A program made the position numbers and the translations under genes. A stretch of 64,000 bases of DNA, from NCBI RefSeq assembly GCF_001577265.1, contig NZ_CP014517.1, forward strand, positions 62,001-126,000. The letters run 5' to 3'. Positions 43,074 through 54,090 of the stretch are shown here, piece by piece; within the stretch, counting starts at the first letter, position 1; the number at the start of each line of letters is the position of its first letter. Under the pieces are notes generated by a model. It was not told the DNA's origin. It saw nothing but the letters and a program-made list of their open reading frames with translations, and made no database searches. This DNA is from Variovorax sp. PAMC 28711. GTDB lineage: Bacteria > Pseudomonadota > Gammaproteobacteria > Burkholderiales > Burkholderiaceae_C.

Positions 43074-43868
43074 TCACATCGGCCCTGGTGTTTCCTTGCC
43101 GAGCATCAGCGCGAACAGCTCACTGCGAAAGTGGATGCCCAGCCGACCGAACGCGCGATTGCGATAGGTCTTCACGGTCGGGAGTGACAGGCCCAGATCG
43201 GCCGCGATGCCCTCCTGCGTCATGCCTTTCAGCAGGCGTCCGCACACCTCCAGTTCACGCCCGCTGAGTTCAGGGCACAGCGCGAGCAATCGTTCGGAGG
43301 CATTGCCCGCCGCCGGTGACAGCGACACGTGCTTCCGGGCCAGCGCCATCAGTGCCGCGCCGAGCCGGCCGAAGTCGGCGAGCTGGTTGTCCGTCAACGG
43401 GCGTGCGTGGACATGTCGATAGAGGTTCACGGCAAACAAGGTGTCGCCCTGTTCCTCGCACACCACCGAAACGCGTTCGGCTACGCCATGCGCTTCATAC
43501 ACGCGGGCACGGTGTTCAGGCGGCACTTCGAGCGCGGTGATGTGGCATAGCCGGAGCGGCGTGCGGTTGGCCGCAGCGCCCTCCCCACCCGTGCGCAGCG
43601 TGCGGTCGACCAGGATGGGGCCTGACGCGTAGGCGTTCCAGCATTCGCGCGTGGTGTCGGGCACGCCGAGGCTCGCGCTGAAGCAGATCGCGGGACGCAC
43701 GCCGATGCGGTAGACCGACAGTGAACTCACCGGCAGCGCGGCGCGCAGCGACTGCAGAAGCGCCGCGCCGAAGCCGGGGTCGCCCAGCGCCGGCACGGCG
43801 TCGGCCACCAGGCCGGCCAGCGCATTCGCACTGTCGGTGGCGGGATCGGGCGGCATCCAGGTTCTCAT
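43074..43868 (-). CDS. LuxR-family transcription regulator
   Basis: 264 residues. The C-terminal helix-turn-helix is typical of the family, with LSGRELEVCGRLLKGMTQEGIA and LGLSLPTVKTYRNRAFGRLG. The N-terminal 180 residues have no recognisable signal-binding domain, and there is no receiver Asp pattern. It is divergent from DUF3237 and the orphan tctC-like gene, which it may control. The ATG at 43868 is chosen because upstream starts would overlap the divergent gene. Confidence 0.85.
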   Translation of the reverse strand: MRTWMPPDPATDSANALAGLVADAVPALGDPGFGAALLQSLRAALPVSSLSVYRIGVRPAICFSASLGVPDTTRECWNAYASGPILVDRTLRTGGEGAAANRTPLRLCHITALEVPPEHRARVYEAHGVAERVSVVCEEQGDTLFAVNLYRHVHARPLTDNQLADFGRLGAALMALARKHVSLSPAAGNASERLLALCPELSGRELEVCGRLLKGMTQEGIAADLGLSLPTVKTYRNRAFGRLGIHFRSELFALMLGKETPGPM

Positions 43869-43937
43869 CGGGGTTCGGGTTTGCGCGTCATCTTCCGGGA
43901 TGACAGGCCGCCTCGCCACCGGAATTACGCTAGCTGG

Positions 43938-44426
43938 ATGATGTCTCCAGCCCCCGGCTCCGATCCGCTCGCCGCGCCCACCCTCGCCCGTTTCGCCGAT
44001 CTGCACGTGGAAGTCGGCGCGCCTCAATTGCTGTCGCAGACCTCGCGTGGCATGCGCCGCGTGGTACCGATCACCGGCGGCACCGCGCGAGGTGATGGAT
44101 GGACGGCGCGTGTGCTGCCGGGCGGCAGCGACTTCCAGCTCATCGTGAGCGACACGCTGTCGGAGCTCGACGCCCGCTACGGTCTGGAGACCGACGCCGG
44201 CGACTTGATCTATGTGCAGAACCACGCCGTGCGTGCTGCGCCGCCCGAGGCCATGGCGGCGCTGCTGCGCGGCGATGCGGTCGACCCGTCGCACATCTAC
44301 TTTCGCTGCACGCCGCGCTTCGAGACCGCGTCGCCCGCAATGCGCTGGATCGGCGAGCGCATGTTCGTCGGCTCCGGCGTGCGGCAGCCCGCGGCGGTGT
44401 TGATGCGTTTCTTCGCCTTGCTCTGA
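43938..44426 (+). CDS. DUF3237 protein
   Basis: 162 residues from one of two adjacent ATG codons. A beta-barrel-like pattern (ADLHVEVGAPQLLSQTSRGMR, ITGGTARG, LIYVQNHAVR) ends with YFRCTPRFETASPAMRWI, the DUF3237 signature. The family often lies next to Bug/Tct binding-protein genes and aromatic catabolism genes, as here. Catalytic function is unknown. Confidence 0.82.
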   Translation: MMSPAPGSDPLAAPTLARFADLHVEVGAPQLLSQTSRGMRRVVPITGGTARGDGWTARVLPGGSDFQLIVSDTLSELDARYGLETDAGDLIYVQNHAVRAAPPEAMAALLRGDAVDPSHIYFRCTPRFETASPAMRWIGERMFVGSGVRQPAAVLMRFFALL

Positions 44427-44464
44427 CTTCGCACCCCTTTTCACCCAAAAACAAGGAGACTTCC

Positions 44465-45442
44465 ATGCGATCCCCATTGATCACCGCATTGTTCATCGCT
44501 GGCTTCGGAACGGTCACCGTCGCGGTGGCGCAAACCGCGCCCTACCCCAACCATCCTGTGCGCATCATCGTCGGCTTCCCGGCGGGCACCGGGCCCGACA
44601 TCGTCGCGCGCCTGCTGGCACAGAAGCTGTCCGAAGGCTGGGGCAACATGGGTGTCATCGTGGACAACAAGCCGGGCGCCGGCGGACTCATCGCCGCGTC
44701 CGAGGCGGCGCGCGCAGCGCCCGACGGCTACACCCTGATGCTCGGCGAAACCGGGCAGCTCTCGATCGCCCCAAGCAGCTACACCAAGCTGCCGTATGAC
44801 CCTGCAAAGGACTTCTTGCCGGTGAGCCAAGTCGTGACTTCGGACTTCATGCTGCTGGTCAACCCGCAGAAAGTGCAGGCCAAGACGGTGAAGGATTTCG
44901 CCACCTGGACGCAGCAGCAGAAGGGCCTCTTTATGGCGACCTTCGGTGCCGGCACGCCGGGCCATTTCGGCGCCTACATGTTCGCGGACGCCATCGGCCA
45001 GAAGGCGGACCCGGTGCACTACAAGAGCACCGGCGACGCGCTCGGCGGGCTGTTCGGCGGTGACGTGGCCGGCGTGTTCGCCAGCGTCGGGCTGTCTGCG
45101 CCCAACGTGAAGGCGGGCAAGCTGGTGGCGCTCGCTTCGAGCGGTGCCGCGCGCAGTCCGGCGCTGCCGGATGTGCCGACGTTCAAGGAACAGGGCTACC
45201 CGGGGCTGGTCTTCAATTCGTGGTTCGGCATCGTGGCACCGGCCAGGACACCGCCCGAGATCGTCGCCAAGCTGAGCGCCGACATCCAGAAGGCCGTGAA
45301 GTCGCCCGAAGGCAAGGCGAAGATGGAAGACGCCGGCTTCACCGTCACCGGCACCAACGCCGCCGACTTCGGCCGCATCATCGCGGCGGACACGGTCACC
45401 TGGGGCAAGGCCGTTGCCGCCACCGGCTTCAAGGCAGACTGA
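44465..45442 (+). CDS. Bug-family (TctC-like) solute-binding protein
   Basis: 325 residues. A signal peptide ends AVAQ, then YPNHPVRIIVGFPAGTGPDIVAR, the Bug N-terminal signature; GAGGLIAASEAARAAPDGYTLML is the second. ACAAGGAGACT precedes the ATG. No TctA/TctB genes are adjacent, so it must share membrane subunits encoded elsewhere or serve as a sensor. It probably binds a carboxylate and is regulated by the divergent LuxR protein. Confidence 0.9.
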   Translation: MRSPLITALFIAGFGTVTVAVAQTAPYPNHPVRIIVGFPAGTGPDIVARLLAQKLSEGWGNMGVIVDNKPGAGGLIAASEAARAAPDGYTLMLGETGQLSIAPSSYTKLPYDPAKDFLPVSQVVTSDFMLLVNPQKVQAKTVKDFATWTQQQKGLFMATFGAGTPGHFGAYMFADAIGQKADPVHYKSTGDALGGLFGGDVAGVFASVGLSAPNVKAGKLVALASSGAARSPALPDVPTFKEQGYPGLVFNSWFGIVAPARTPPEIVAKLSADIQKAVKSPEGKAKMEDAGFTVTGTNAADFGRIIAADTVTWGKAVAATGFKAD

Positions 45443-45465
45443 AAAAAATTTCAGCTGCCGCTGAA
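45442..45465 (-). terminator. Terminator of rlmB
   Basis: On the minus strand, TTCAGC, loop GGCA and GCTGAA form a stem followed by ATTTTTTT. It begins two bases after the rlmB stop. The T tract overlaps the last bases of the convergent Bug gene. Confidence 0.75.
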
Positions 45466-45466
45466 C

Positions 45467-46213
45467 TCAGCCGATGCGCTGGCGCATGGCTTCGTAGAGG
45501 CAAATGCCGCTGGCGACGGACACGTTGAGGCTTTCCACGGCGCCCGCCATCGGGATGCTGATCAACTCGTCGCAGGTCTTGCGGGTGAGCTGGCGCATGC
45601 CCTCGCCTTCGGCGCCGAGGACCAGGGCGAGCGGACGTTTCAGGTCGCTCTGGTAGAGCGTGCCGGGCGCGTCGTCGCTGGTGCCAACGCACCAGATCTC
45701 GCGCTCCTTGAGTTCGCCCAGCGTGCGCGCCAGGTTGGTCACCATGAAATACGGCACCGTCTCGGCAGCACCGCTGGCCACCTTGGCCACGGTGGCGTTG
45801 ATGCCGGCGGCATGGTCCTTCGGCGCGATCACCGCGTGGGCGCCGGCACCATCGGCCACGCGCAGGCAGGCGCCGAGGTTGTGCGGATCGGTCACGCCAT
45901 CGAGCACCAGAAGCAGCGGCACGGTGCCGGTGGCTTCGAGTCCTTCGAGCAGCTCGTCGAGCGAATGGGTTTGCGCCATGGGTTCGACGCGAGCAGCGAC
46001 GCCCTGGTGTCCGTGGCTGCCCGCCAGCTTGGCGATGCGCAGCGCATCGGCCTCGACCAGACGCACCCCGGCATCCTGCGCGCGGGCGATGAACTGCTTC
46101 ATGCGTGCGTCGCGTCGGCTCACGTCGAACATCACCTCGAGCACGGAATTCGGCGCGGTCTTGATGCGCACGCCGACGGCATGGAAGCCGAAAATCACTT
46201 TGGGAGAAGACAT
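45467..46213 (-). CDS. rlmB: 23S rRNA 2'-O-methyltransferase RlmB
   Basis: 248 residues of the SPOUT/TrmH class, which methylates Gm2251 of 23S rRNA with S-adenosylmethionine. The N-terminal substrate-binding domain starts FGFHAVGVRIKTAPNSVLEV. The catalytic knot has LLVLDGVTDPHNLGACLRVAD, ALVLGAEGEGMRQLTRKTCD and IPMAGAVESLNVSVASGICLYEA, the three SPOUT motifs. Full length. A terminator follows the stop. Confidence 0.95.
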   Translation of the reverse strand: MSSPKVIFGFHAVGVRIKTAPNSVLEVMFDVSRRDARMKQFIARAQDAGVRLVEADALRIAKLAGSHGHQGVAARVEPMAQTHSLDELLEGLEATGTVPLLLVLDGVTDPHNLGACLRVADGAGAHAVIAPKDHAAGINATVAKVASGAAETVPYFMVTNLARTLGELKEREIWCVGTSDDAPGTLYQSDLKRPLALVLGAEGEGMRQLTRKTCDELISIPMAGAVESLNVSVASGICLYEAMRQRIG

Positions 46214-46253
46214 GCGGGGATTATCGAGGCCCCGGCCTCGCGGTCTGCAGCGC

Positions 46254-46697
46254 TCAGGCAGAAGCCTGCCGCGACGCTCCGTTGCCCTGCTCGAACGGTT
46301 GTTCGTGCCGGTTCAGCGCTTCCAGCAGGCGCTGACAAATCGAGACCAGCCGATTGAGCGACCGCGCGATGAGACCGTGAACCGAAGAAAGATCGGTGGC
46401 CGAATTCTTCGTCATGTGCAGTGACGAACGGTAGAGCACCTGCGACTTGTCGATGATCTGTTGCAGGCTATCCCGACTCCGGCCGCCGGGGTCGAGCGCG
46501 ACCGGCATACCCGTGTTGCGCGTGACGCCCGAATAGGCCTCCAGCGCCGCAGTCGCGTCAGCGAGATAGGTCGCGTCCTGTGCCATCGACACGTGCACCA
46601 CTTCCATCATGGTGAGCAATTGCAGCGTGTGCGTCGTCAGCGTGTACAGCTGCTCGTCAGCCCTGGACTCGAATTGCGGAGGTGTCGTGTCGGCCAT
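46254..46697 (-). CDS. Conserved hypothetical protein (147 residues)
   Basis: Helical protein starting at an ATG preceded by GAAGGGAAG; an ATG nine codons upstream is possible. There is a Met/Thr-rich N-terminal helix (TLTTHTLQLLTMMEVVHVSM) and a long C-terminal helix with IARSLNRLVSICQRLLEALN. No membrane segments, no recognised domain. Preceded by a TGTGA-N6-TCACT element at 46820-46835. Confidence 0.65.
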   Translation of the reverse strand: MADTTPPQFESRADEQLYTLTTHTLQLLTMMEVVHVSMAQDATYLADATAALEAYSGVTRNTGMPVALDPGGRSRDSLQQIIDKSQVLYRSSLHMTKNSATDLSSVHGLIARSLNRLVSICQRLLEALNRHEQPFEQGNGASRQASA

Positions 46698-46853
46698 CTC
46701 GTTTTGCTTCCCTTCCACCGCCATGACGGAAAGACTCCGGCGATGCAGCGTGACTGCAGCGGCCATTGTCCGGCTGAAGCCCGCATTTCCGACACATTCA
46801 GAAATGATTATTCACTAATTGTGACAAAACTCACTCACTCATGGGGTGACGAA

Positions 46854-47831
46854 TCACGCGAGTGGCAATTCGCTTTCTGCCCGGCTCAACGCGTCATGGA
46901 CGCTGCGAACCGCCTCGGCCGCGGGATGGACGACTTTGCTGCCAGCGGATTCCAGGAACTGGCAAGCGGCGTGTCCTTCCGCAGCGGCCTCGTAACGGGC
47001 CACCCAGGCGTCGCGCGCAGGCAAGCGATCGGGAGACACCGGCCACACGCCCGGTCGCGGCCTGAGAGGGTCGCCGATGCCGATGCGCCAGGGTTTGGCG
47101 GTCAGCCGCGCGCGAAAGCAGTTTTGGTTGCGGCACATGCGGGCGTACACCGTGTCGACGCCGATCTGCTCAAAACACTCCGCCACCTCGGGATCGTTCG
47201 GCGCGAAGGTCCGGTGCATCGCGAGCAGGCGAAAGCCCGCCGGCGTCCGGTACACGCGCAAATGCCAGTCGGGATGCTGCTGCAGGAACACGCCGATGCG
47301 CTTGGCGGCACGCTTCTCGGGGAGCGGATTGCCATCGCTCTCGCCGCGCTTCTTCTTCTGGCCGATGCCGTAGGCAAGCACGAACACCACCGCAGCTGCG
47401 ATCAACCCGCCGATCCAGGTCTTGCCCGTCCATCCCCCGAGCAGTCCGGCGATGAGCGCCGGTCCGATCGCGAAGCCCAGCACGCCGCCGCGCATCGGCG
47501 TGTCGAAATCGACATCCATGAACAGCACGTCGGGCGTGTTGAGGCAGCGCGCGCCATAGCTGTTGCGGGTGATGACGGTCTCGCCGTGGCGCTCGATGAT
47601 TTCTTCGCGGATCGGCACGCCGTCGGCGCCGTTGTAGGCGCGCTTGCGTTCGCGCCGATCGAGCGTGTCACCGACGGCGATGCGGTCGAAGGCTTTCTGT
47701 GTGCGCTGGTCGGCATGCGCCTGCGCGGCGATGGGGCTGTCGTCAGACCAGCCGAAGCGACGCACGGTGACCTGCTGGCCGGCGATGTCTGCCTGGATGC
47801 GGCCTTCGGCCCAATACGCGGGAACGATCAA
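46854..47831 (-). CDS. Membrane protein of unknown function
   Basis: 325 residues from TTG at 47831, with GAGG upstream and eight bases after the YbbA stop. The start region IVPAYWAEGRIQAD and RRFGWSDDSPIAAQ resemble a conserved hypothetical family of Burkholderiales. A central hydrophobic block (about 120-165: GGVLGFAIGPALIAGLLGG and GLIAAAVVFVLAYGIG) forms two membrane helices. A soluble C-terminal domain follows. It is probably cotranscribed with ybbA. Confidence 0.7.
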   Translation of the reverse strand: MIVPAYWAEGRIQADIAGQQVTVRRFGWSDDSPIAAQAHADQRTQKAFDRIAVGDTLDRRERKRAYNGADGVPIREEIIERHGETVITRNSYGARCLNTPDVLFMDVDFDTPMRGGVLGFAIGPALIAGLLGGWTGKTWIGGLIAAAVVFVLAYGIGQKKKRGESDGNPLPEKRAAKRIGVFLQQHPDWHLRVYRTPAGFRLLAMHRTFAPNDPEVAECFEQIGVDTVYARMCRNQNCFRARLTAKPWRIGIGDPLRPRPGVWPVSPDRLPARDAWVARYEAAAEGHAACQFLESAGSKVVHPAAEAVRSVHDALSRAESELPLA

Positions 47832-47839
47832 GCCCGGCC

Positions 47840-48538
47840 TCAGGCGGTCTTCTCGTCCGAAGCGACGCGGCCGGCTTCGATCGTGATGCGACGCTCGCAC
47901 TGCGCCGCGATGCCGCGGTCATGCGTGACCAGCACCAGCGTGGTGCCCAGTTCCCGGTTGAGGTCGAACATCAGCTTCATCACCTGCTCGCCGGTCGCGA
48001 AGTCGAGGCTGCCGGTGGGCTCATCCGCCAGCAGCAGCGCCGGCTGCACCACGAAGGCCCGGGCCAGCGCCACGCGTTGCTGTTCACCGCCCGACAGCAC
48101 CTTGGGATAGTGACCAAGCCGCTGCCCGAGCCCGACGCGCCCGAGCATCTCGGTGGCCGCCTTGCGCGCGTCCTTGCGGTTGGCCAGTTCGAGCGGCAGC
48201 ATGACGTTCTCGAGTGCGCTCAGGTTGCCGAGCAATTGGAAGCTCTGGAACACGAAGCCGACTTTCTGGGCACGCAGCGCGGCCCGATCGTCCTCGCTGA
48301 TCGCGAACAGGTCCTGGCCCGCCAGGCGCACGGTGCCACGGGTCGGCGTGTCGAGGCCCGCAATGATCGACAGCAAGGTGCTCTTGCCGGAACCCGAAGC
48401 ACCGACGATGGCCGCAGTCTCCCTCGCACCAAGGGTGAAAGCGATGTCCTGCAGAATGTCCAGCGTGCCGGCCGAGTCGGTGACAGACTTGAAAACATGG
48501 TCGACAGCAACAATTTCAGCGGGAACAGATGAGGACAT
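47840..48538 (-). CDS. ybbA: ABC transporter ATP-binding protein, YbbA/LolD type
   Basis: 232 residues. Walker A GASGSGKST, signature LSGGEQQRVALARA, Walker B LLLADEPTGSLD and the switch His in LVTHD are all present. It belongs to the MacB/LolD class that energises export or extraction of hydrophobic substrates from the inner membrane. It is divergent from tesA, the same pairing as ybbA-tesA in E. coli, but the permease gene (ybbP) is not next to it here. Confidence 0.88.
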   Translation of the reverse strand: MSSSVPAEIVAVDHVFKSVTDSAGTLDILQDIAFTLGARETAAIVGASGSGKSTLLSIIAGLDTPTRGTVRLAGQDLFAISEDDRAALRAQKVGFVFQSFQLLGNLSALENVMLPLELANRKDARKAATEMLGRVGLGQRLGHYPKVLSGGEQQRVALARAFVVQPALLLADEPTGSLDFATGEQVMKLMFDLNRELGTTLVLVTHDRGIAAQCERRITIEAGRVASDEKTA

Positions 48539-48553
48539 GAAAGGCTTTGCGTT

Positions 48554-49210
48554 TTGAATCGTCGTGACTTTATCTTGAGCGCCGCCATCGCCGGCGCAGC
48601 GGGCCTTGCTGGCACGCAGGCCATTGCCCAGAAGTCGCCCGCCGCCTCCTCGCAAACCGTGCTCGTGGTGGGCGATTCGCTGAGCGCCGAATACGGGCTG
48701 AAGCGCGGCGAAGGCTGGGTCGCGTTGCTGGAAAAGCGACTCGCCGAGCAGAAGATCGCCGCACGCGTCGTGAACGCCAGCATCAGCGGTGAAACCAGCG
48801 CCGGCGGCCGCTCGCGCATCGAAGCGTTGTTGAAGCAGAGCAAGCCTGACCTCGTGGTGATCGAGCTGGGCGCCAACGATGCACTGCGCGGCTTGCCGGT
48901 GGCGCAGACGCAGGACAACCTGGCTGCGATCGTCAACGCGGCGAAACTGGTGAACGCCAAGGTGCTGCTGGTCGGCATCCAGGTGCCACCGAACTACGGC
49001 ATGGCGTATCTCAACAGCTTCTCGAAAGTGTTTTCGAGCATCGGCACGCTGAGCAAGGTGCCGGTGGTGCCCTTCATGCTCCGGAACGTGGCCGACGGGC
49101 CCGATGCCGCGACGATGTTCCAGGCCGATCGCATTCACCCGGTGGCCGCGGCGCACCCGCGCATCCTCGACAACATCTGGCCGGAACTCAAGAAGCTGCT
49201 GCTGAAGTAG
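48554..49210 (+). CDS. tesA: TesA-like esterase / lysophospholipase L1 (SGNH hydrolase)
   Basis: 218 residues from TTG 48554. A Tat-like signal (NRRDFILSAAIAGAAGLAGTQAIA) sends it to the periplasm. SGNH blocks: GDSLSAEYGL with the nucleophilic Ser, Gly in NASISGETSAGG, Asn in ELGANDALRG and DRIHP with catalytic Asp-His. It hydrolyses acyl esters and thioesters. A strong terminator follows at 49228. Confidence 0.92.
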   Translation: MNRRDFILSAAIAGAAGLAGTQAIAQKSPAASSQTVLVVGDSLSAEYGLKRGEGWVALLEKRLAEQKIAARVVNASISGETSAGGRSRIEALLKQSKPDLVVIELGANDALRGLPVAQTQDNLAAIVNAAKLVNAKVLLVGIQVPPNYGMAYLNSFSKVFSSIGTLSKVPVVPFMLRNVADGPDAATMFQADRIHPVAAAHPRILDNIWPELKKLLLK

Positions 49211-49227
49211 CGATCACGGTGGACCAC

Positions 49228-49270
49228 GAAAAAGCCGCCGCCTGCAGCAATGCAGACGGCGGCTTTTTCG
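49228..49270. terminator. Bidirectional terminator between tesA and the small gene at 49283
   Basis: GAAAAAGCCGCCG and CGGCGGCTTTTTC, with CTGCA/TGCAG inside, make a long hairpin with A and T tracts on both sides. It ends both convergent transcripts. Confidence 0.9.
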
Positions 49271-49282
49271 CGGGGTCGGGTG

Positions 49283-49486
49283 TCAGGCGTCTTTGGTCGG
49301 CAGCTGGGGCGCCACCGGCGCATCGCGCTCGAGCGAGGCCACGTCGGACTCCGGGTCGCCTGGCATCAGGCCTTCACTGCCAGGCGTTACCTTGCGGTAA
49401 GCCTTCTCGCGCAGTTTTTCTTCTTTCTTCTTTTTCTTGGCCAGTTCTTTTTGGCGTTTCTCGTAGCCGTAATTCGGTGTTGCCAC
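49283..49486 (-). CDS. Small lysine-rich protein (67 residues)
   Basis: GTG start with AAGGAGACGCA upstream. The sequence ATPNYGYEKRQKELAKKKKK continues in a charged helix, then a Pro/Gly/Asp-rich tail. Such K-rich small proteins are common and conserved in Burkholderiales but have no assigned function. Convergent with tesA. Confidence 0.68.
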   Translation of the reverse strand: MATPNYGYEKRQKELAKKKKKEEKLREKAYRKVTPGSEGLMPGDPESDVASLERDAPVAPQLPTKDA

Positions 49487-49556
49487 TGCGTCTCCTTGGG
49501 GCGTAACAGTCCAGGTGACTGCGATGCTGTCGACTGTAAGCGATAACCCGGCGCGA

Positions 49557-50750
49557 TCAGAGTCGGCCGAGGGCTCGCGCGAGGTCGGCCTGGAGGTCGG
49601 CGACGTCTTCGAGACCGACCGAAAAGCGCACCAGTGTGCCCTTGTGCGGCCAGCGTGCAACGCTCTGGTCGCGCATCAGGCCGATGTCGTAGGGCACGAC
49701 CAGGCTGATCGGTCCACCCCACGAATAACCGAGGCGGAACAGTTGCAGGCTGTCGCAGAAACGATCGACCTGCTCCGTGCTGTAGCGGTCGTCGAACACG
49801 ACCGAGAACAGGCCGGCGGCCAGATCGCTCGCACCGCACAGCGCGCGCCAGTGTTCATGACCCGGCGAGCTCTCCAGCGCGGGATGGAGCACCTGCGCGA
49901 TCTCGTCGCGGCTTTCGAACCAGCGCGCGAGCTCGCGCGCCGCGCGGTCGTGCGCGGCGTAGCGCAGTCCGATGCTTGGCAGCGAGCGGAGCAGCGTCTC
50001 AACGTCCCCCACGCCGACGCCCCAACCCATGCGCATGTGCGTGAGCTTGAGTGCGTGGTGCAGCCGAGCGTCGCGCGTGATGACGCTGCCCATGAGCACA
50101 TCGCCGCCGCCGCTCGGGTACTTGGTGAGCGCGTGCGCCGAGATGTCGACGCCCTGCCCCGTGCCGTTGAAATCGAAGGGCGCGAATGCCAGCCCGGCAC
50201 CCCAGGTGTTGTCGAGCGCGGTGAGCACGTTGCGCGCACGGCAGACCGCGACCAGTTCGGGAAGATCCGGAAACTCCATCGTGACGGAGCCAGCCGCCTC
50301 GACCCACACGAGCCGGGTGCGGTCAGAAATCTTCGCGGCGAGGTCGGCTGGATTCATCGCGTCGTAGAGCCGGTGCGTGATGCCGAAATTGGCCAGCTCG
50401 CCGGTTGCCAGCGCCTTGTTCGGGCCGTAGGCGTTGTCGGGAATCAGCACCTCGTCGCCGGCCTTCAAAAAGGCGAACGACACCAGCGAGATGGCCGCGA
50501 GTCCACTCGGCACCAGCAGCGCTGCGCTCCCGCCCTCGAGCGTGGCCAGGCGCTCTTCCAACGTGAATGTGGTGGGCGTGCCGTGCAGGCCATAGGTGTA
50601 GCCGGCCTTGGTCTTCCAGTCGCGCGCACGCATCGCGGCGACGTCGGCGAAGAACACGGTCGACGCCTTGTAGATGCCGGGTTGCGGCGCCGCGAAGTTG
50701 GCGGGCGGCGTGTAGGGGTGGTGGATGAGGTCGGTGGACGGCTTGGTCAT
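49557..50750 (-). CDS. metC: Cystathionine beta-lyase
   Basis: 397 residues, PLP-dependent Cys/Met metabolism enzyme. YTYGLHGTPTTFTLEERLATLEG, the PLP-binding Lys K210 in SAHALTKYPSGGGDVLMGS and RFSVGLEDVADLQADL are the family signatures. It splits cystathionine to homocysteine, pyruvate and ammonia in methionine synthesis. Its start lies 31 bases downstream of the phosphoribosyltransferase gene, suggesting cotranscription. Confidence 0.9.
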   Translation of the reverse strand: MTKPSTDLIHHPYTPPANFAAPQPGIYKASTVFFADVAAMRARDWKTKAGYTYGLHGTPTTFTLEERLATLEGGSAALLVPSGLAAISLVSFAFLKAGDEVLIPDNAYGPNKALATGELANFGITHRLYDAMNPADLAAKISDRTRLVWVEAAGSVTMEFPDLPELVAVCRARNVLTALDNTWGAGLAFAPFDFNGTGQGVDISAHALTKYPSGGGDVLMGSVITRDARLHHALKLTHMRMGWGVGVGDVETLLRSLPSIGLRYAAHDRAARELARWFESRDEIAQVLHPALESSPGHEHWRALCGASDLAAGLFSVVFDDRYSTEQVDRFCDSLQLFRLGYSWGGPISLVVPYDIGLMRDQSVARWPHKGTLVRFSVGLEDVADLQADLARALGRL

Positions 50751-50781
50751 GCGGCGACTGCGGTGACGGGGTCGACGGTGC

Positions 50782-51306
50782 TCACACCGACCATTTGGCC
50801 AAAAGCTTGTCGGGACCCATCGAGTCGTAGCTCTCGAAGGGTTGGTGAATCCACGGGTTGGTCGGCAAGAACTCGACCGAATAGTCCGGCTCGAACGTCG
50901 AGAGGCCCTTGCGCCAGATCACCGCGCTGCGCAGTTCGGTGATCGGCGTGTACTTGCGCTTGAGCAGGTCGACCACCGCATGCAGCGTGTGCCCCGAATC
51001 CGCGAGATCGTCGACCAGCAGCACCTTGCCGGCGATCTCGCCCTGCGGCGTCGTGATGTAGTGCGCGATGTCGAGGTGGCCCTGCACCGTGCCGGCCTCC
51101 GCGCGATAGGAGCTGGTCGACATGATCGCGAGCGGCTTGTTGAAAATGCGCGAGAGCACGTCGCCCGGCCGCATGCCGCCGCGCGCCAGGCACAGGATGG
51201 TGTCGAATTCCCAGTCGGACTGGTGCACCTTGATCGCGAGCTTCTCGACCAGGTTGTTGTATTCGTCGTAGCTCACGTAGAGGTGCTTGCCGTCTTCAGT
51301 CAACAT
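50782..51306 (-). CDS. Purine-type phosphoribosyltransferase
   Basis: 174 residues. The PRPP-binding loop VLLVDDLADSGHTLHAVVDLL is near residues 94-114 and the ARGGM pyrophosphate loop near 42-46. The family transfers ribose-5-phosphate to purine bases (xanthine/hypoxanthine/guanine). Adjacent to purA, this supports purine salvage. The exact base specificity cannot be read from the sequence. Confidence 0.86.
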   Translation of the reverse strand: MLTEDGKHLYVSYDEYNNLVEKLAIKVHQSDWEFDTILCLARGGMRPGDVLSRIFNKPLAIMSTSSYRAEAGTVQGHLDIAHYITTPQGEIAGKVLLVDDLADSGHTLHAVVDLLKRKYTPITELRSAVIWRKGLSTFEPDYSVEFLPTNPWIHQPFESYDSMGPDKLLAKWSV

Positions 51307-51325
51307 GGCGTGGGTTCCTTCGGTT

Positions 51326-53822
<2,497 letters not shown>

Positions 53823-53868
53823 GGGAAATGGCGGGTGGGTTAAACCGGAATTCTAATGGCCCGGCAGA

Positions 53869-53889
53869 AGGTCGCCACTCAGGCGACCT
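53869..53889. other. Inverted repeat after DUF2065 gene
   Basis: AGGTCGCC and GGCGACCT form a perfect 8-bp stem with a 5-base loop, three bases after the DUF2065 stop. No U tract follows on the minus strand, so it may be an RNA processing or stability element rather than a terminator. Confidence 0.45.
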
Positions 53890-53892
53890 GCC

Positions 53893-54081
53893 TCAGTTCA
53901 GGAACCAGATCAGCAGCAGGCCGGCCAGCACGCTGCAAAGGCCGAAGAACCGCAGCTGGCCGTCACGCAATTGCAGCAACTGCGTAAAGCCACGGCGCCA
54001 GCCACTCGGCGACACGAACGGCATGATGCCCTCGATCACCAGCACCATCGCCAAAGCGGTCCAGAGGGTGTCGGCGCTCAC
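53893..54081 (-). CDS. DUF2065 membrane protein
   Basis: 62 residues from a GTG. Two hydrophobic helices flank GIMPFVSPSGWRRGFTQLLQL, the DUF2065 (YjeT) signature; it is an inner-membrane protein found with hflKC in proteobacteria. It starts 10 bases after the hflC stop. Function unknown, perhaps linked to the HflKC complex. Confidence 0.88.
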   Translation of the reverse strand: MSADTLWTALAMVLVIEGIMPFVSPSGWRRGFTQLLQLRDGQLRFFGLCSVLAGLLLIWFLN

Positions 54082-54090
54082 GCCAGGACG

